A stretch of 64,000 bases of DNA from Chitinophagales bacterium (lineage in GTDB: Bacteria; Bacteroidota; Bacteroidia; Chitinophagales; Chitinophagaceae), in contig JAFLBJ010000001.1 of the NCBI GenBank assembly GCA_017303415.1, positions 2,294,001 through 2,358,000 of the forward strand. The letters run 5' to 3'. The stretch's first letter is position 1; every line of letters begins with the position of its first letter. The translations under genes were made by a program, and so were the position numbers. Below the pieces are notes generated by a model. That model saw nothing but the letters and a program-made list of their open reading frames with translations, had not been told where the DNA came from and did not search any database. Below, piece after piece: positions 1 through 8,622 of this stretch.

Positions 1-269
1 TCGGGGTCTTTTTCGGTCAGTTGCAGTTGCATCAAACCGATCACTGCGTAATTGATAATTCCCCGGAATTCGCCAGGGATATCATCGGCTACCTTTTGTT
101 GTTTTTTTTCCTGAATGGTGCGTATCCGTTGCGCTTTGATGAAAATCTGATCAACAATTGAAATGGTACGCAGAACCCGCCAGGCCGTGCCATAGTCACG
201 GGTTTTTTTAATAAAAATATCCTTGCTTTGCCGAATGGCCTCTCCGTATTGCTGATGGGTGTCCGTCAT
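1..269 (-). CDS. DUF1599 domain protein (partial, N-terminal part)
   Basis: The reading frame opens at the ATG complementary to 267-269 and runs off the left edge of the window, giving 89 codons. It begins MTDTHQQYGEAI and contains KTRDYGTAWRVLR, which resembles the DUF1599 (nucleotide modification associated domain 1) family common in Bacteroidota. The biochemical role of the family is not established; the domain name comes from comparative genomics. The gene is divergent from folP, with 48 bases between the two starts, and a promoter-like TACTTTTG lies just upstream. Family assignment is from recognition of the sequence; the C-terminus cannot be seen. Confidence 0.75.
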   Translation of the reverse strand, partial: MTDTHQQYGEAIRQSKDIFIKKTRDYGTAWRVLRTISIVDQIFIKAQRIRTIQEKKQQKVADDIPGEFRGIINYAVIGLMQLQLTEKDP

Positions 270-294
270 TGGTCTTTATTCTATACTTTAGCTT

Positions 295-326
295 CAAAAG
301 TAACAAACTACCCGCGAATGTTCACA
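295..326 (-). promoter_or_regulatory. Candidate promoter for the DUF1599 gene
   Basis: On the minus strand TACTTTTG (complement of 295-302) fits the Bacteroidota -7 box TAnnTTTG exactly. Twenty bases upstream lies TGTG (323-326), one mismatch from the -33 TTTG. The -7 box is about 25 bases from the DUF1599 start. It overlaps the folP start on the other strand. Confidence 0.45.
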
Positions 327-1172
327 TGGAATTGCAAAGGCAGACTGGTGGAATGGGAAGGCCCGTTGGTGATGGGGATATTGAATGTGACCCCTGATTC
401 CTTTTACTCCGGAAGCCGGAAAAACGAGGAAAAAGAATGGATTGATACGGCAGACCGGTTCCGAAAACAGGGTGCTTTTATCGTAGATATTGGGGGGCAA
501 AGTACCCGTCCGGGTGCGGATAAACTTGGTGTGCAGGAAGAGTTGAAGCGTGTGATCCCTGCCATTCAGGCGGTTCACGAGGCCTTTCCCGAACTCCTGA
601 TATCAATTGATACATTTTATGGCGAAGTGGCAAGGCAGGCGGTAAATGCCGGCGCCTCTATTGTCAACGATGTCAGTGCCGGCGCCATTGATCCGGATAT
701 GATTCCGGCGGTTGCCTCCCTGAAAGTGCCGTATGTATTGATGCATATGCCCGGAACGCCCCAGGATATGCAATCAAAAACAACGTATACCCAGATTGAC
801 CTTGACCTGCTTGATTTTTTTACCCAAAAGATAAAAGTCTTAAAGGAACAGGGTATTCATGATATTATACTTGATCCCGGATTTGGTTTTGGGAAAACGC
901 CCGAGCAGAATTTTTCCCTTATCCGGTATTTGCCCGTTTTCCACTCTCTGGGGTATCCCCTTCTATTGGGGGTATCACGCAAATCCACGATATACCGAAC
1001 GCTGGGCATTACAGCCGAGGAAGCGCTGAATGGCACCACCGTGCTACATACTGCCGGATTACTAAACGGAGCAGATATACTCCGTGTGCATGATGTACGG
1101 GAAGCGGTTGAAGCGATCACGCTGGTCAGTCATTTAAAAGAAAAACCTGCCGGTATGGCCGGCAGGTTTTAA
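318..1172 (+). CDS. folP: Dihydropteroate synthase
   Basis: Condenses 6-hydroxymethyl-7,8-dihydropterin pyrophosphate with p-aminobenzoate in cytosolic folate synthesis; target of sulfonamides. The 284 residues match the usual length. Visible landmarks are NVTPDSF near residue 23, DIGGQSTRPGA near 57, a SIDTF strand near 94, NDVSAG, HMPGTP, DPGFGFGKT and the SRKS pterin-binding loop. The start at 318 gives the usual short lead before the first strand; an in-frame start at 228 would overlap the divergent DUF1599 gene and add residues not found in the family. The last codons and the stop lie inside a terminator hairpin shared with the convergent FKBP gene. Confidence 0.95.
   Translation: MFTWNCKGRLVEWEGPLVMGILNVTPDSFYSGSRKNEEKEWIDTADRFRKQGAFIVDIGGQSTRPGADKLGVQEELKRVIPAIQAVHEAFPELLISIDTFYGEVARQAVNAGASIVNDVSAGAIDPDMIPAVASLKVPYVLMHMPGTPQDMQSKTTYTQIDLDLLDFFTQKIKVLKEQGIHDIILDPGFGFGKTPEQNFSLIRYLPVFHSLGYPLLLGVSRKSTIYRTLGITAEEALNGTTVLHTAGLLNGADILRVHDVREAVEAITLVSHLKEKPAGMAGRF
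1141..1170. terminator. Bidirectional terminator overlapping the end of folP
   Basis: Perfect 8-bp GC-rich stem CCTGCCGG (1146-1153) / CCGGCAGG (1159-1166) with a 5-base loop, flanked by A-tract on the left and T-tract on the right, so it can end transcripts from both strands. It lies between folP and the convergent FKBP gene; the folP stop TAA (1170-1172) begins in its T-tract. Confidence 0.85.
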
Positions 1173-1194
1173 TAAATTCTTCGAAGATTTTTGG

Positions 1195-2166
1195 TTATTG
1201 GCCTCCGGGCACGATGTCGGGTTGGGCAATTGGCTCATCCGATACTTCGAGTACCTCGATATCAAAAACAAGGGGTTCAAATGTCTTTCCACCAGGCCCA
1301 GGCTGGCTGCCATAGGCCAGGAATCCAGGTATGAACAATGTGCCTTTGGCACCCTGGTTAAATACCACCAAACCTTCATCCCAGCCATGGATAACGCCTC
1401 CGACACCTACCTGAAGCGGGTAGATATTTGATTCAAAGGTGCTGTCATTGGCCATCAGACGACCCGAATATTTGATCCGGGCATATTTGCCGGCATTCAG
1501 GGCCGGGCCGGTACCGGGATCCTGGATCGTGTAAAACACACCAGATTCGGTTTTCTTGGCATTGGTAATATTCTTCTTTTTCAAATATTCTTCCACTGTT
1601 TGGATGCCGCGGGCAATTTCACCTGATTTTTGCATTTCTTCCAGGTTCTTCTTGCGTGTTTCAGCTACCTGGGTCATCTGTTCTTTCAGACGACGAGGCA
1701 TATCCTTTTTCATTTCACGGGTGTATTCTGCCTGGGCAAGGGAATCAACTGTATACACTTCAATGATCCGGAAGCTGGTAACAAAGCGGTCGCCTTTTTT
1801 TACATTCATATTGATCTGTGCGCCTCTCTTGATGAGTGAATCCACCATCTCGATCGCCACAGCGCTATCCCCTTTTCGCATTAAAGGAAGGAGCTCGAGA
1901 ATGCTGTACTGCGTGTTGGGCGATACCTCTACCCGGGCAAAACCGGGCATTTTGCCATGGCTGTCATACAATACAGAATCATTGAATTTGCGTACATAAT
2001 CAAACTTAACGGCCCACCCGGTTTTCAGCAAAGAATCCTTAGGGTCACCTTTGGCAAACAGTTGGTAAACCAGTCCGCTTTTGGTTTTTTTAAAGGATCC
2101 CTGGTTGCAGGCTGTAAAGGCCAATATCAGGAAAGGAATTAATAAGAGCAGGGGCTTTTTTTGCAT
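1195..2166 (-). CDS. FKBP-type peptidyl-prolyl isomerase lipoprotein
   Basis: 323 residues. The N-terminus is a hydrophobic signal ending FTAC at Cys20, a plausible lipoprotein site, so the protein is likely tethered in the envelope. The C-terminal third (about 205-310) is a recognisable FKBP domain: VIHGWDEGL, the FIPGFLAYG loop and FDIEVLEV. The region after the signal (about 25-140) looks like a second, degenerate FKBP-like domain, and a charged, probably helical linker (about 140-190) joins them. Expected role is proline isomerisation or chaperoning of exported proteins. It follows the DHH phosphoesterase gene by 29 bases on the same strand, so the two are probably cotranscribed. Substrate unknown. 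Confidence 0.9.
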   Translation of the reverse strand: MQKKPLLLLIPFLILAFTACNQGSFKKTKSGLVYQLFAKGDPKDSLLKTGWAVKFDYVRKFNDSVLYDSHGKMPGFARVEVSPNTQYSILELLPLMRKGDSAVAIEMVDSLIKRGAQINMNVKKGDRFVTSFRIIEVYTVDSLAQAEYTREMKKDMPRRLKEQMTQVAETRKKNLEEMQKSGEIARGIQTVEEYLKKKNITNAKKTESGVFYTIQDPGTGPALNAGKYARIKYSGRLMANDSTFESNIYPLQVGVGGVIHGWDEGLVVFNQGAKGTLFIPGFLAYGSQPGPGGKTFEPLVFDIEVLEVSDEPIAQPDIVPGGQ

Positions 2167-2195
2167 GTTTTTGTTTTTACTATTGAGTCAGAGTG

Positions 2196-3203
2196 TTATT
2201 CGAGTAAGTGTTTGTTTTCTTTGAGTGCCTGTTTAAAATCAGCAACAGTTTGCTCAATGCTCTTGGAACTTCTGCCACCGGAGGCGTTGTAGTGACCGCC
2301 GCCTTCAAAATATTTACGGGCAAAGGTATTACAGTCAAATTCCCCTTTGCTGCGGAAGCTCCATTTTCTTTCCTCGTCACGGTCGATCACAATGGCCACC
2401 ATTTTAATGCCCTGGATGGTTTGTGGGAAATTGACCAGCCCTTCCGTGTCGCCCGTCTTGATATGGAACCGCAGAAGATCTGATTTGGGCACGGTAAGCA
2501 GTACGGTATTGTATTCATACATCACTTCCATGCGGTGCAGGAGCACATGGCCGATAAAGCGAAGACGGTTTTCCAGGTAATTATCAAAAAGCTGGTCATG
2601 CACATGCATGTGTTCCAATCCACGTTCCTTCAGATCGGCCACCAGGCGATGCACCCCGGCATGGGTAGAGGAAAACCGGAACGATCCGGTATCAGCAATG
2701 ACACCCGCGTAAATACAATCGGCAATGGAGCTATTGATTTTATCCGCATTCCCGGAGGAGATGATCAGGTCATAGATCATCTCACAGGTGGAGGATTTAG
2801 AGGTATCACTGATGCCGTACTGGAATGTGGCCTCATCGGGTTCGCGGTGGTGATCGATCAGGATCTTGGTACAATCCAGGGCTGCTAATACCGGCGCAAG
2901 ATTTTTGGTCCGGTCGAGATGGTTAAAATCGAGGCAAAACAGCCAGTCGATCCCTTTCAGGGCTTCTTCGGCTGCGGCGCGGTGCCGGTCAAAATCTATC
3001 ACTTCTTTACAACCTGGCATCCAGTTCAGCCAGCCTGCCCAATTGGTTGGGGAAATGACCTTTACCTGGTGCCCCAGTAGCTGGAGAAAGGCAGAAAGGG
3101 CCATAGCGGAACCCATCGCATCCGCATCAGGTTTTTGATGCATGGTGATACCCACCTTTCGGGGGATGTGTAATTCCGGAAATAGATCAGCAAGGGGTTT
3201 CAT
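2196..3203 (-). CDS. DHH/DHHA1 phosphoesterase, NrnA-like oligoribonuclease / pAp phosphatase
   Basis: 335 residues, the usual NrnA length. Motifs in order: HQKPDADAMGS near residue 22 (metal-binding DxD), LDFNHLDR near 92, LIDHHREP near 116 (the DHH signature), and C-terminal GGGHYNASGG of the DHHA1 substrate-binding domain. NrnA-type enzymes degrade 2-5 nt RNA and dephosphorylate 3'-phosphoadenosine 5'-phosphate in the cytosol; whether this one does both is inferred from the family. A TACTTTTG promoter box sits about ten bases from the start codon, which implies a very short leader. It heads the unit with the FKBP lipoprotein and is divergent from ndk. Confidence 0.88.
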   Translation of the reverse strand: MKPLADLFPELHIPRKVGITMHQKPDADAMGSAMALSAFLQLLGHQVKVISPTNWAGWLNWMPGCKEVIDFDRHRAAAEEALKGIDWLFCLDFNHLDRTKNLAPVLAALDCTKILIDHHREPDEATFQYGISDTSKSSTCEMIYDLIISSGNADKINSSIADCIYAGVIADTGSFRFSSTHAGVHRLVADLKERGLEHMHVHDQLFDNYLENRLRFIGHVLLHRMEVMYEYNTVLLTVPKSDLLRFHIKTGDTEGLVNFPQTIQGIKMVAIVIDRDEERKWSFRSKGEFDCNTFARKYFEGGGHYNASGGRSSKSIEQTVADFKQALKENKHLLE

Positions 3204-3213
3204 AAAACGGTGG

Positions 3214-3221
3214 CAAAAGTA
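3214..3221 (-). promoter_or_regulatory. -7 box of the DHH phosphoesterase gene
   Basis: The minus strand reads TACTTTTG here, an exact TAnnTTTG match, ten bases before the start codon at 3203. No -33 TTTG is seen at the normal spacing, so the call rests on one box. Confidence 0.4.
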
Positions 3222-3228
3222 GCTTTAA

Positions 3229-3260
3229 TTTAGGAATTATCGTCGGAGATTCTATCTTTG
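3229..3260 (+). promoter_or_regulatory. Promoter of ndk
   Basis: TATCTTTG at 3253-3260 matches TAnnTTTG exactly; TTTA at 3229-3232, one mismatch from TTTG, lies 20 bases upstream. The ndk start is 20 bases downstream of the -7 box. Confidence 0.6.
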
Positions 3261-3280
3261 CGGCGCAAAACACACACAAT

Positions 3281-3697
3281 ATGAGTAATCGTACACTTAC
3301 CATGATCAAGCCCGATGCCATGAAAAGAGGTTATGCCGGGGCCATCCTGGACATGATGATCCAAGCGGGTTTTAAAGTCATTGCCCTGAAACAAACCAAA
3401 CTGAGCGCGGAAAAAGCGGGTGAGTTTTATGCGGTCCACAAAGAGCGCCCCTTTTATGGAGAATTGGTAGATTTTATGAGCAGCGGACCCATTATCGCAG
3501 CGATCCTGGAAAAAGAAAATGCTGTCGCTGATTTCCGGACCCTGATCGGCGCTACCGATCCGGCCAAAGCCGCAGAAGGAACCATTCGTAAAAAATTTGC
3601 CAGTTCCATCGGCGAAAATGCTGTTCACGGCAGTGACAGCGATGAGAACGCTAAAATAGAAGGTGACTTTTTCTTCTCCGTTCTGGAGCGGATCTGA
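3281..3697 (+). CDS. ndk: Nucleoside diphosphate kinase
   Basis: Transfers the gamma phosphate from ATP to nucleoside diphosphates through a phosphohistidine. 138 residues, the standard length. The ATP-contacting lysine is in TMIKPDA (Lys10) and the phosphoaccepting His116 is in NAVHGSDS. Monocistronic: its own promoter upstream and a strong hairpin terminator immediately downstream, shared with the convergent TraB/GumN gene. Nothing unusual in the sequence. Confidence 0.97.
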   Translation: MSNRTLTMIKPDAMKRGYAGAILDMMIQAGFKVIALKQTKLSAEKAGEFYAVHKERPFYGELVDFMSSGPIIAAILEKENAVADFRTLIGATDPAKAAEGTIRKKFASSIGENAVHGSDSDENAKIEGDFFFSVLERI

Positions 3698-3718
3698 TCC
3701 CTTTTGCAATGAATAAGT

Positions 3719-3750
3719 AGAACCCGTTCGCCAAAGGCGGACGGGTTTTA
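3719..3750. terminator. Bidirectional terminator between ndk and the TraB/GumN gene
   Basis: AACCCGT (3721-3727) pairs with ACGGGTT (3741-3747); a T.G wobble and CGCC/GGCG extend the stem to 12 pairs with an AAA loop (3733-3735). T-rich on the right. The stem ends exactly where the stop codon of the minus-strand neighbour begins (3748). Confidence 0.85.
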
Positions 3751-4725
3751 TATTTCCTGTACAGGAACTACTTTATACGCTACCTGATTGTTCACAGGCT
3801 CGATCGAATAACCGGCGTCCCGAAGTAACTGGATCAATCCGTTCTTTCCTGGTAAATGCCCCGCTCCTACCGCGATCACAAATGTTTTATCCCGTAACAG
3901 CGTTTTAAGTTTGACCACCCAGTTACGGTTTCGGTTATTCAATAACAGGTCTTCAAAGTTGGCCACACCCATGTCTTCCTGATTGATCAAGGCTTCGAGT
4001 TTTTCAAGGTCCTGTGATTTGTAGGCATTTACCATGGTTTTATAGTCCTCAAGGTCTGTATTCACAGAGGCCGTGTCTGCATCAATATACCGGACCAGCA
4101 GGTCCGCTTGTTGTTTATACGGGATAGAATCAAAAATGCTCATTTGGTAGGCCAGGGTCTCCAGTCCATTGATCTTTTTCTTGTTCTTTTTTGCCTCGTT
4201 CATGATCACCTGCTCCATGGCGATATTTTGGTCGCAGGGAAGATTGTCCTGCATCAGCGTGGATGCGGCAAGGAAGGGTTTGTATTGCTCCAGCATGGAG
4301 AATGGCAATAATCCTCCCTTTTCAGTAAAATAGGCCTTTACTTTCTGATAATTTTCCTTGTCCAGCAGGTCAGCAAGGGTTGTATCATTTTTCATTTTCA
4401 TACCGGTCATGGCCCCCATCATTTCCACCAGGTTATCCATATCTACTTCAAAATAAATACCCTGACTCCTTCGGATAGCCGACCGGAGGCTATCGCTTAA
4501 TAGTGCATCTTCTTTGCATAACACATGGATGGTTCCAAAAAGATAAGAGGGCTGGGTCATCCCGTTTCCGGTAATGCGCCATAGCAGGGTCTTTTCCAGC
4601 GGGGAGTTTTCAGGGGTGGTTACAGTTTTTCTGGACGATCCGCAACCCATATTGACCAAGATCAGGAATAGCGCTATTATCAATTTGTAAACTTGCAGAG
4701 TTTTTAAAAAATTCATTATTTTCAT
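3748..4725 (-). CDS. TraB/GumN family lipoprotein
   Basis: 325 residues with a signal ending NMGC at Cys28, so probably a membrane-anchored lipoprotein. The two hallmark motifs of the TraB/GumN (TIKI-like) fold are present: GTIH at 64-67 and GAGHLPG at 287-293, both containing the histidines proposed to bind metal. Animal TIKI members are metalloproteases; the bacterial role is not established, so protease activity is only a possibility. Convergent with ndk and divergent from the DUF3857 operon, with only 24 bases between the two starts. MKIM at the N-terminus leaves a choice between Met1 and Met4. Confidence 0.85.
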   Translation of the reverse strand: MKIMNFLKTLQVYKLIIALFLILVNMGCGSSRKTVTTPENSPLEKTLLWRITGNGMTQPSYLFGTIHVLCKEDALLSDSLRSAIRRSQGIYFEVDMDNLVEMMGAMTGMKMKNDTTLADLLDKENYQKVKAYFTEKGGLLPFSMLEQYKPFLAASTLMQDNLPCDQNIAMEQVIMNEAKKNKKKINGLETLAYQMSIFDSIPYKQQADLLVRYIDADTASVNTDLEDYKTMVNAYKSQDLEKLEALINQEDMGVANFEDLLLNNRNRNWVVKLKTLLRDKTFVIAVGAGHLPGKNGLIQLLRDAGYSIEPVNNQVAYKVVPVQEI

Positions 4726-4749
4726 TTCTTAATCATTAAATCTTACCAA

Positions 4750-6708
4750 ATGAGAAAAAGCCTTCTTTTTCTTCTCCTGGCTTTCCTGGCCATTCACCTC
4801 AATGCCCAGAAGGTCAAAGATACAGAGATTCCCCCCTTCGGTACCGTTGACAAGTCTGATCTGGAACTGACCCAATGTTACTTTGATCCTGATGCAGAAG
4901 CCATGATCCTGTTGGAGGATGGCGAGCTAGCTTATATTGACGGGATCGGAATCGTGTTGGAAAAACGGATACGGATAAAGATTCTTAAAAAAGAAGGTCT
5001 TGATCGGGCTGATATTCATTTACGATATAATAACAGTGATAAGGACCAGAGTATTCGTGATATCGCAGCCCAAACCTATAATCTGGATCCATCCGGAAAG
5101 GTCGTTATTGCCAAGGTGGATAAGAAACAGATATTTGACAAGAACATCAACAAGCGTGTGGCTGAAAAAGTTTTCACTTTTCCTGAAGTGAAAGTGGGCA
5201 GCATCATTGAATACAAATACAAACACAATGGTATTGGATTGATCAACTGGTATTTCCAGCATAGTATACCGGTGAAGGTGAGCCGCTATGTGCTGGACTT
5301 TCCTGATTATATTCAGATGCGCAATACCCCTTTTTGCTCCAGAAAGTATGAACACAAGGAAGAAAGTAAAGGGGCCCGGGTAGCACAGTCCTATCTGATG
5401 AAAGAGATACCCGGTTTTCGCAATGAAAGTAATGTGATCAATGAAGAGGCTTATATGGATCGGTTGGAAACCACCGTGTCTGCTTATAAAGAAGCCAGTG
5501 GATTGTGGAAAAACAGAAATGTCAATTGGATACAGGTGATCCGTTTTCTGATGGAAGATGAGGATTTTGGGATACAATTGAAAAGGGATATTCCCCGTAC
5601 CTCTGATCTGGATCTGGAATTGGCCCAGGTAAAAGATGATTACAACCGGATGAAAACAATTCATGCTTATGTACGGAAGAACATGACCTGGAATGAGTAC
5701 TATGGCATATGGGCTCTGGATGGCGTGAAAGCGGCCTGGAAGGACAAAAAGGGAACAGCTGGTGAGATCAATCTTATTCTGGTGAATTTACTTCGCAATG
5801 CCGGTCTGGATGCTAAACCCGTTTTGGTGAGTACCCATGATAATGGCCTCGTGAACGCCACTGATGCCGGGACCTATGATTATCCGGGTTTCAACCAGTT
5901 CAATAAAGTTTTAGCGCATGTAACCATCGGAGGAAAGGTATATGTGCTGGATGGTTCTGAAAAGGAGACCCCTACTCATCTCATCCCCAGGGAGGTGTTG
6001 ATGACCGAAGGACTGGTCATTGAAAAAATTGATACAGGTGAATGGGGATGGGTAAATCTGTGGGACCCTGCAGAAACCTATAAGGAAGTTTTTGTACTTA
6101 GTGGGCATGTGGAAGCCGATGGAAAGGTCAGGGTCAAGGAAGATATTACGAGTATTGATTATTCCCGGTTGCGCAAGATAGGATTGGTCAGAAAAGGGGA
6201 AAAGGAATTCAGGGATCGGTTTTTACATGGAGATGATCCCAATATTCAAATTGACAGTTTGACCTTTGAAAATAAGGAATCCGATTCTTTACCGCTGGTA
6301 CAACATATTCAGTTTACAGAATCCCTTAATGGTACAGGAGATTATCTTTTTCTTTCTGTAAATAAATTCACCGGGTTGGAGAAGAATCCCTTCATCGCTG
6401 ATACCCGTCAGGCCGATGTATTTTTTGGGGCTAATCAATCCTACCTGATCACGGGGAATGTATTTCTTCCGGAGGGATATGAATGGGATGCGCTGCCAAA
6501 AAACCTTCGTATGATCATGCCGGATACGAGCATTTCCATTACCCGGATTTCCCAGGTTTCCAATGACCGGCTTTCCATGCGGATCACCATTGATTTCAAG
6601 AAACCCTTCTTTTCCGTTCAGGAGTATGGTGCCTTTCATGAATTTTATAAGCAATTGTTCGACATCCTGAATGAACAATATGTGATCAAGAAAAAAGCCA
6701 GACCATGA
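4750..6708 (+). CDS. Secreted DUF3857 / transglutaminase-fold protein, triad lost (first of three)
   Basis: 652 residues starting with a signal peptide that ends LNAQ. N-terminal DUF3857 region (about 40-230) followed by a transglutaminase-like core (about 290-410) and a C-terminal beta-rich DUF2569/DUF3858-like tail. In the third paralogue of this operon the nucleophile is Cys in YGDCKG; here the aligned stretch is KGTAGE with Ala337, and the catalytic His is replaced by Lys in FNKVLAH, so this copy should not be enzymatically active. Role unknown; probably binding or structural in the periplasm. The stop overlaps the next start by four bases (ATGA), indicating translational coupling. Confidence 0.85.
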   Translation: MRKSLLFLLLAFLAIHLNAQKVKDTEIPPFGTVDKSDLELTQCYFDPDAEAMILLEDGELAYIDGIGIVLEKRIRIKILKKEGLDRADIHLRYNNSDKDQSIRDIAAQTYNLDPSGKVVIAKVDKKQIFDKNINKRVAEKVFTFPEVKVGSIIEYKYKHNGIGLINWYFQHSIPVKVSRYVLDFPDYIQMRNTPFCSRKYEHKEESKGARVAQSYLMKEIPGFRNESNVINEEAYMDRLETTVSAYKEASGLWKNRNVNWIQVIRFLMEDEDFGIQLKRDIPRTSDLDLELAQVKDDYNRMKTIHAYVRKNMTWNEYYGIWALDGVKAAWKDKKGTAGEINLILVNLLRNAGLDAKPVLVSTHDNGLVNATDAGTYDYPGFNQFNKVLAHVTIGGKVYVLDGSEKETPTHLIPREVLMTEGLVIEKIDTGEWGWVNLWDPAETYKEVFVLSGHVEADGKVRVKEDITSIDYSRLRKIGLVRKGEKEFRDRFLHGDDPNIQIDSLTFENKESDSLPLVQHIQFTESLNGTGDYLFLSVNKFTGLEKNPFIADTRQADVFFGANQSYLITGNVFLPEGYEWDALPKNLRMIMPDTSISITRISQVSNDRLSMRITIDFKKPFFSVQEYGAFHEFYKQLFDILNEQYVIKKKARP

Positions 6709-8621
6709 AAGTTGGTTTCCATAAATTCTTCTGGCTTTCAATTTTTATTTTAGGAGCCAGTTCGGTATTTGGTCAGCAAATTGGAGCAGTGGGTGCTTTC
6801 ACACAGGCGGAATGGGATATGAAAGCCTGTTCCTTTGATCCGGAAGCGGCAGCTGTTTATTTAGACTATGAAGCAGTCACAGATTATGATGCGGAATATC
6901 GAATGATCACAAAGTATCATGTGCGTTTGAAGATCCTTAAGGATAAAGGCATTTCAGCCGGCGATGTGATCATCCCATTTTATCACAGGGAGGATTTTGA
7001 AAGTATTACAGATATCGAAGGCGTTTCTATATCTCCAGATCCATCCGGGAATCCGCAAATGAATCACATCGATAAGAAATCCATTTACACCAAACAAGAG
7101 AATGAATTCTATAGTACGATTCGATTGGCCTTTCCTGCCGTTAAAGCCGGAACGATCATTGATTACAAGTTTATCAGCACAAAAAAGAACTATGGAGGAT
7201 TGGAGAATTGGGTGTTCCAACATGAGTATCCGATAATTCGGAGTAAGTATTACCTGGTGATTCTGAGCAATTTCGAGTTTAGTTATTCGGTCATGAAGCA
7301 GGCCCAATACAGAGTCGATGTTAAAAATTATCCGGAAAAAGGGGCTATTTCATTTGAAATGAGAAACCTTCCTGGGTTTTTGGATGAAGCCTACATGGAT
7401 GCCCGTAAGGATTACCTCCACCGGGTAAATTTTCAACTTTCGAGAGACCGCAACGGTAAAAAATACATGCAGGATTGGGATCATGTAGCACAGGAATTTT
7501 GGGCAGATCGGGATTTTGGAAAGCAATTGGATGAGAAAATTCCAGATGCCCGGTCGTTTATTATGGGCTTACAGAAGGATCCTTCCCAGGTTTCAAGAAT
7601 GATTTCCATTTACCATCATCTTCAAAAGAATTTTACCTGGAATGGAATTGAATCAAGGTATTCAATTGAAGGGGTAAGGAAGACCTGGGAAAAAAAGACA
7701 GGAAGTTCGGGTGATCTTAATTTGTTGTTACTAAACCTGCTTCAACAGGCAGGAATTGAGGCTGAACCTCTTTTGGTAAGTCGAAGAAGGCATGGAAAGG
7801 TCTATAAAGAAATACCTTTTGCGGATCAATTTAGTACCGTTTTTGCTTATGTTATCCTGGACGGGAAGAACTATATCCTCGATGCGTCAAACGAACTGGG
7901 TGACCCCTTATTGTATCCAGTATCCGTTCTGAATACAACCGGATTGGTCGTGCGAAAAAAAACAGGTTTATTATTCGATATCAAACCGCAGACATTATAT
8001 TCCACCATGTCCTCCATCAGCTTAAAATTTTCGGGTGACCAGTTTGAAGGAGAAGGATACCTGGCATGTATGGGTTATGCAAAATATGTGCGGCTTAGTG
8101 ACTGGAAGTCATCTCCCGCAGAATACCAAAAGGAATTTACTAAAGGAATTGATGAAATTTCCTTGTATGATTTTAAAGTGACCAATGACGAAGCCGATAC
8201 CCTTGCCCTGGAACATCGATTTAAATTTAAACTACCTGCTACTCAAACCGGAGACTACCTGTTTGTGCCTATGGACCTCTTTTCGGGGCTGGATGCTGCC
8301 AATCCGTTTATCAGTACCAACCGGTTTAGTGATATTAATTTTGGGTTTAATCAACGATTTCTTTTAAACCTGATTATTGATATCCCGGAGGGGTATATGT
8401 TGGAAGGACTGCCAGCTCCAGCGCGTATCACAGATCCCAGTAAGAGTATCGTCTTATACAGGGAAGCTGCTATGCAGGAAACCACCGGAAAAATCATGAT
8501 GCGATTTGAGCTGCAGTTCAACCGAAGTAGTTTTTTTAGTAATGAGTACGATATGGTCAAGGAATTATATAAAAGGATATACAATCTATTGGACGAAAAA
8601 ATAGCCTTTAAAAAGAAATGA
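6705..8621 (+). CDS. Secreted DUF3857 / transglutaminase-fold protein, triad lost (second of three)
   Basis: 638 residues with a signal peptide ending VFGQ. Same layout as its upstream paralogue, and closer to it than to the third copy (for example MKACSFDPEA here against LTQCYFDPDA there, and NFTWNG against NMTWNE). The position of the catalytic Cys is Ser335 in TGSSGD and the His position is Thr in FSTVFAY, so the peptidase or transglutaminase chemistry is probably lost. It starts within the stop of the first gene and ends one base before the start of the third, so all three are one transcript. No function can be assigned. Confidence 0.85.
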   Translation: MKVGFHKFFWLSIFILGASSVFGQQIGAVGAFTQAEWDMKACSFDPEAAAVYLDYEAVTDYDAEYRMITKYHVRLKILKDKGISAGDVIIPFYHREDFESITDIEGVSISPDPSGNPQMNHIDKKSIYTKQENEFYSTIRLAFPAVKAGTIIDYKFISTKKNYGGLENWVFQHEYPIIRSKYYLVILSNFEFSYSVMKQAQYRVDVKNYPEKGAISFEMRNLPGFLDEAYMDARKDYLHRVNFQLSRDRNGKKYMQDWDHVAQEFWADRDFGKQLDEKIPDARSFIMGLQKDPSQVSRMISIYHHLQKNFTWNGIESRYSIEGVRKTWEKKTGSSGDLNLLLLNLLQQAGIEAEPLLVSRRRHGKVYKEIPFADQFSTVFAYVILDGKNYILDASNELGDPLLYPVSVLNTTGLVVRKKTGLLFDIKPQTLYSTMSSISLKFSGDQFEGEGYLACMGYAKYVRLSDWKSSPAEYQKEFTKGIDEISLYDFKVTNDEADTLALEHRFKFKLPATQTGDYLFVPMDLFSGLDAANPFISTNRFSDINFGFNQRFLLNLIIDIPEGYMLEGLPAPARITDPSKSIVLYREAAMQETTGKIMMRFELQFNRSSFFSNEYDMVKELYKRIYNLLDEKIAFKKK

Positions 8622-8622
8622 C

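Noticed and set aside
228-317. Upstream start for folP
   Set aside because: It would overlap the divergent DUF1599 gene and add residues outside the family's N-terminus.
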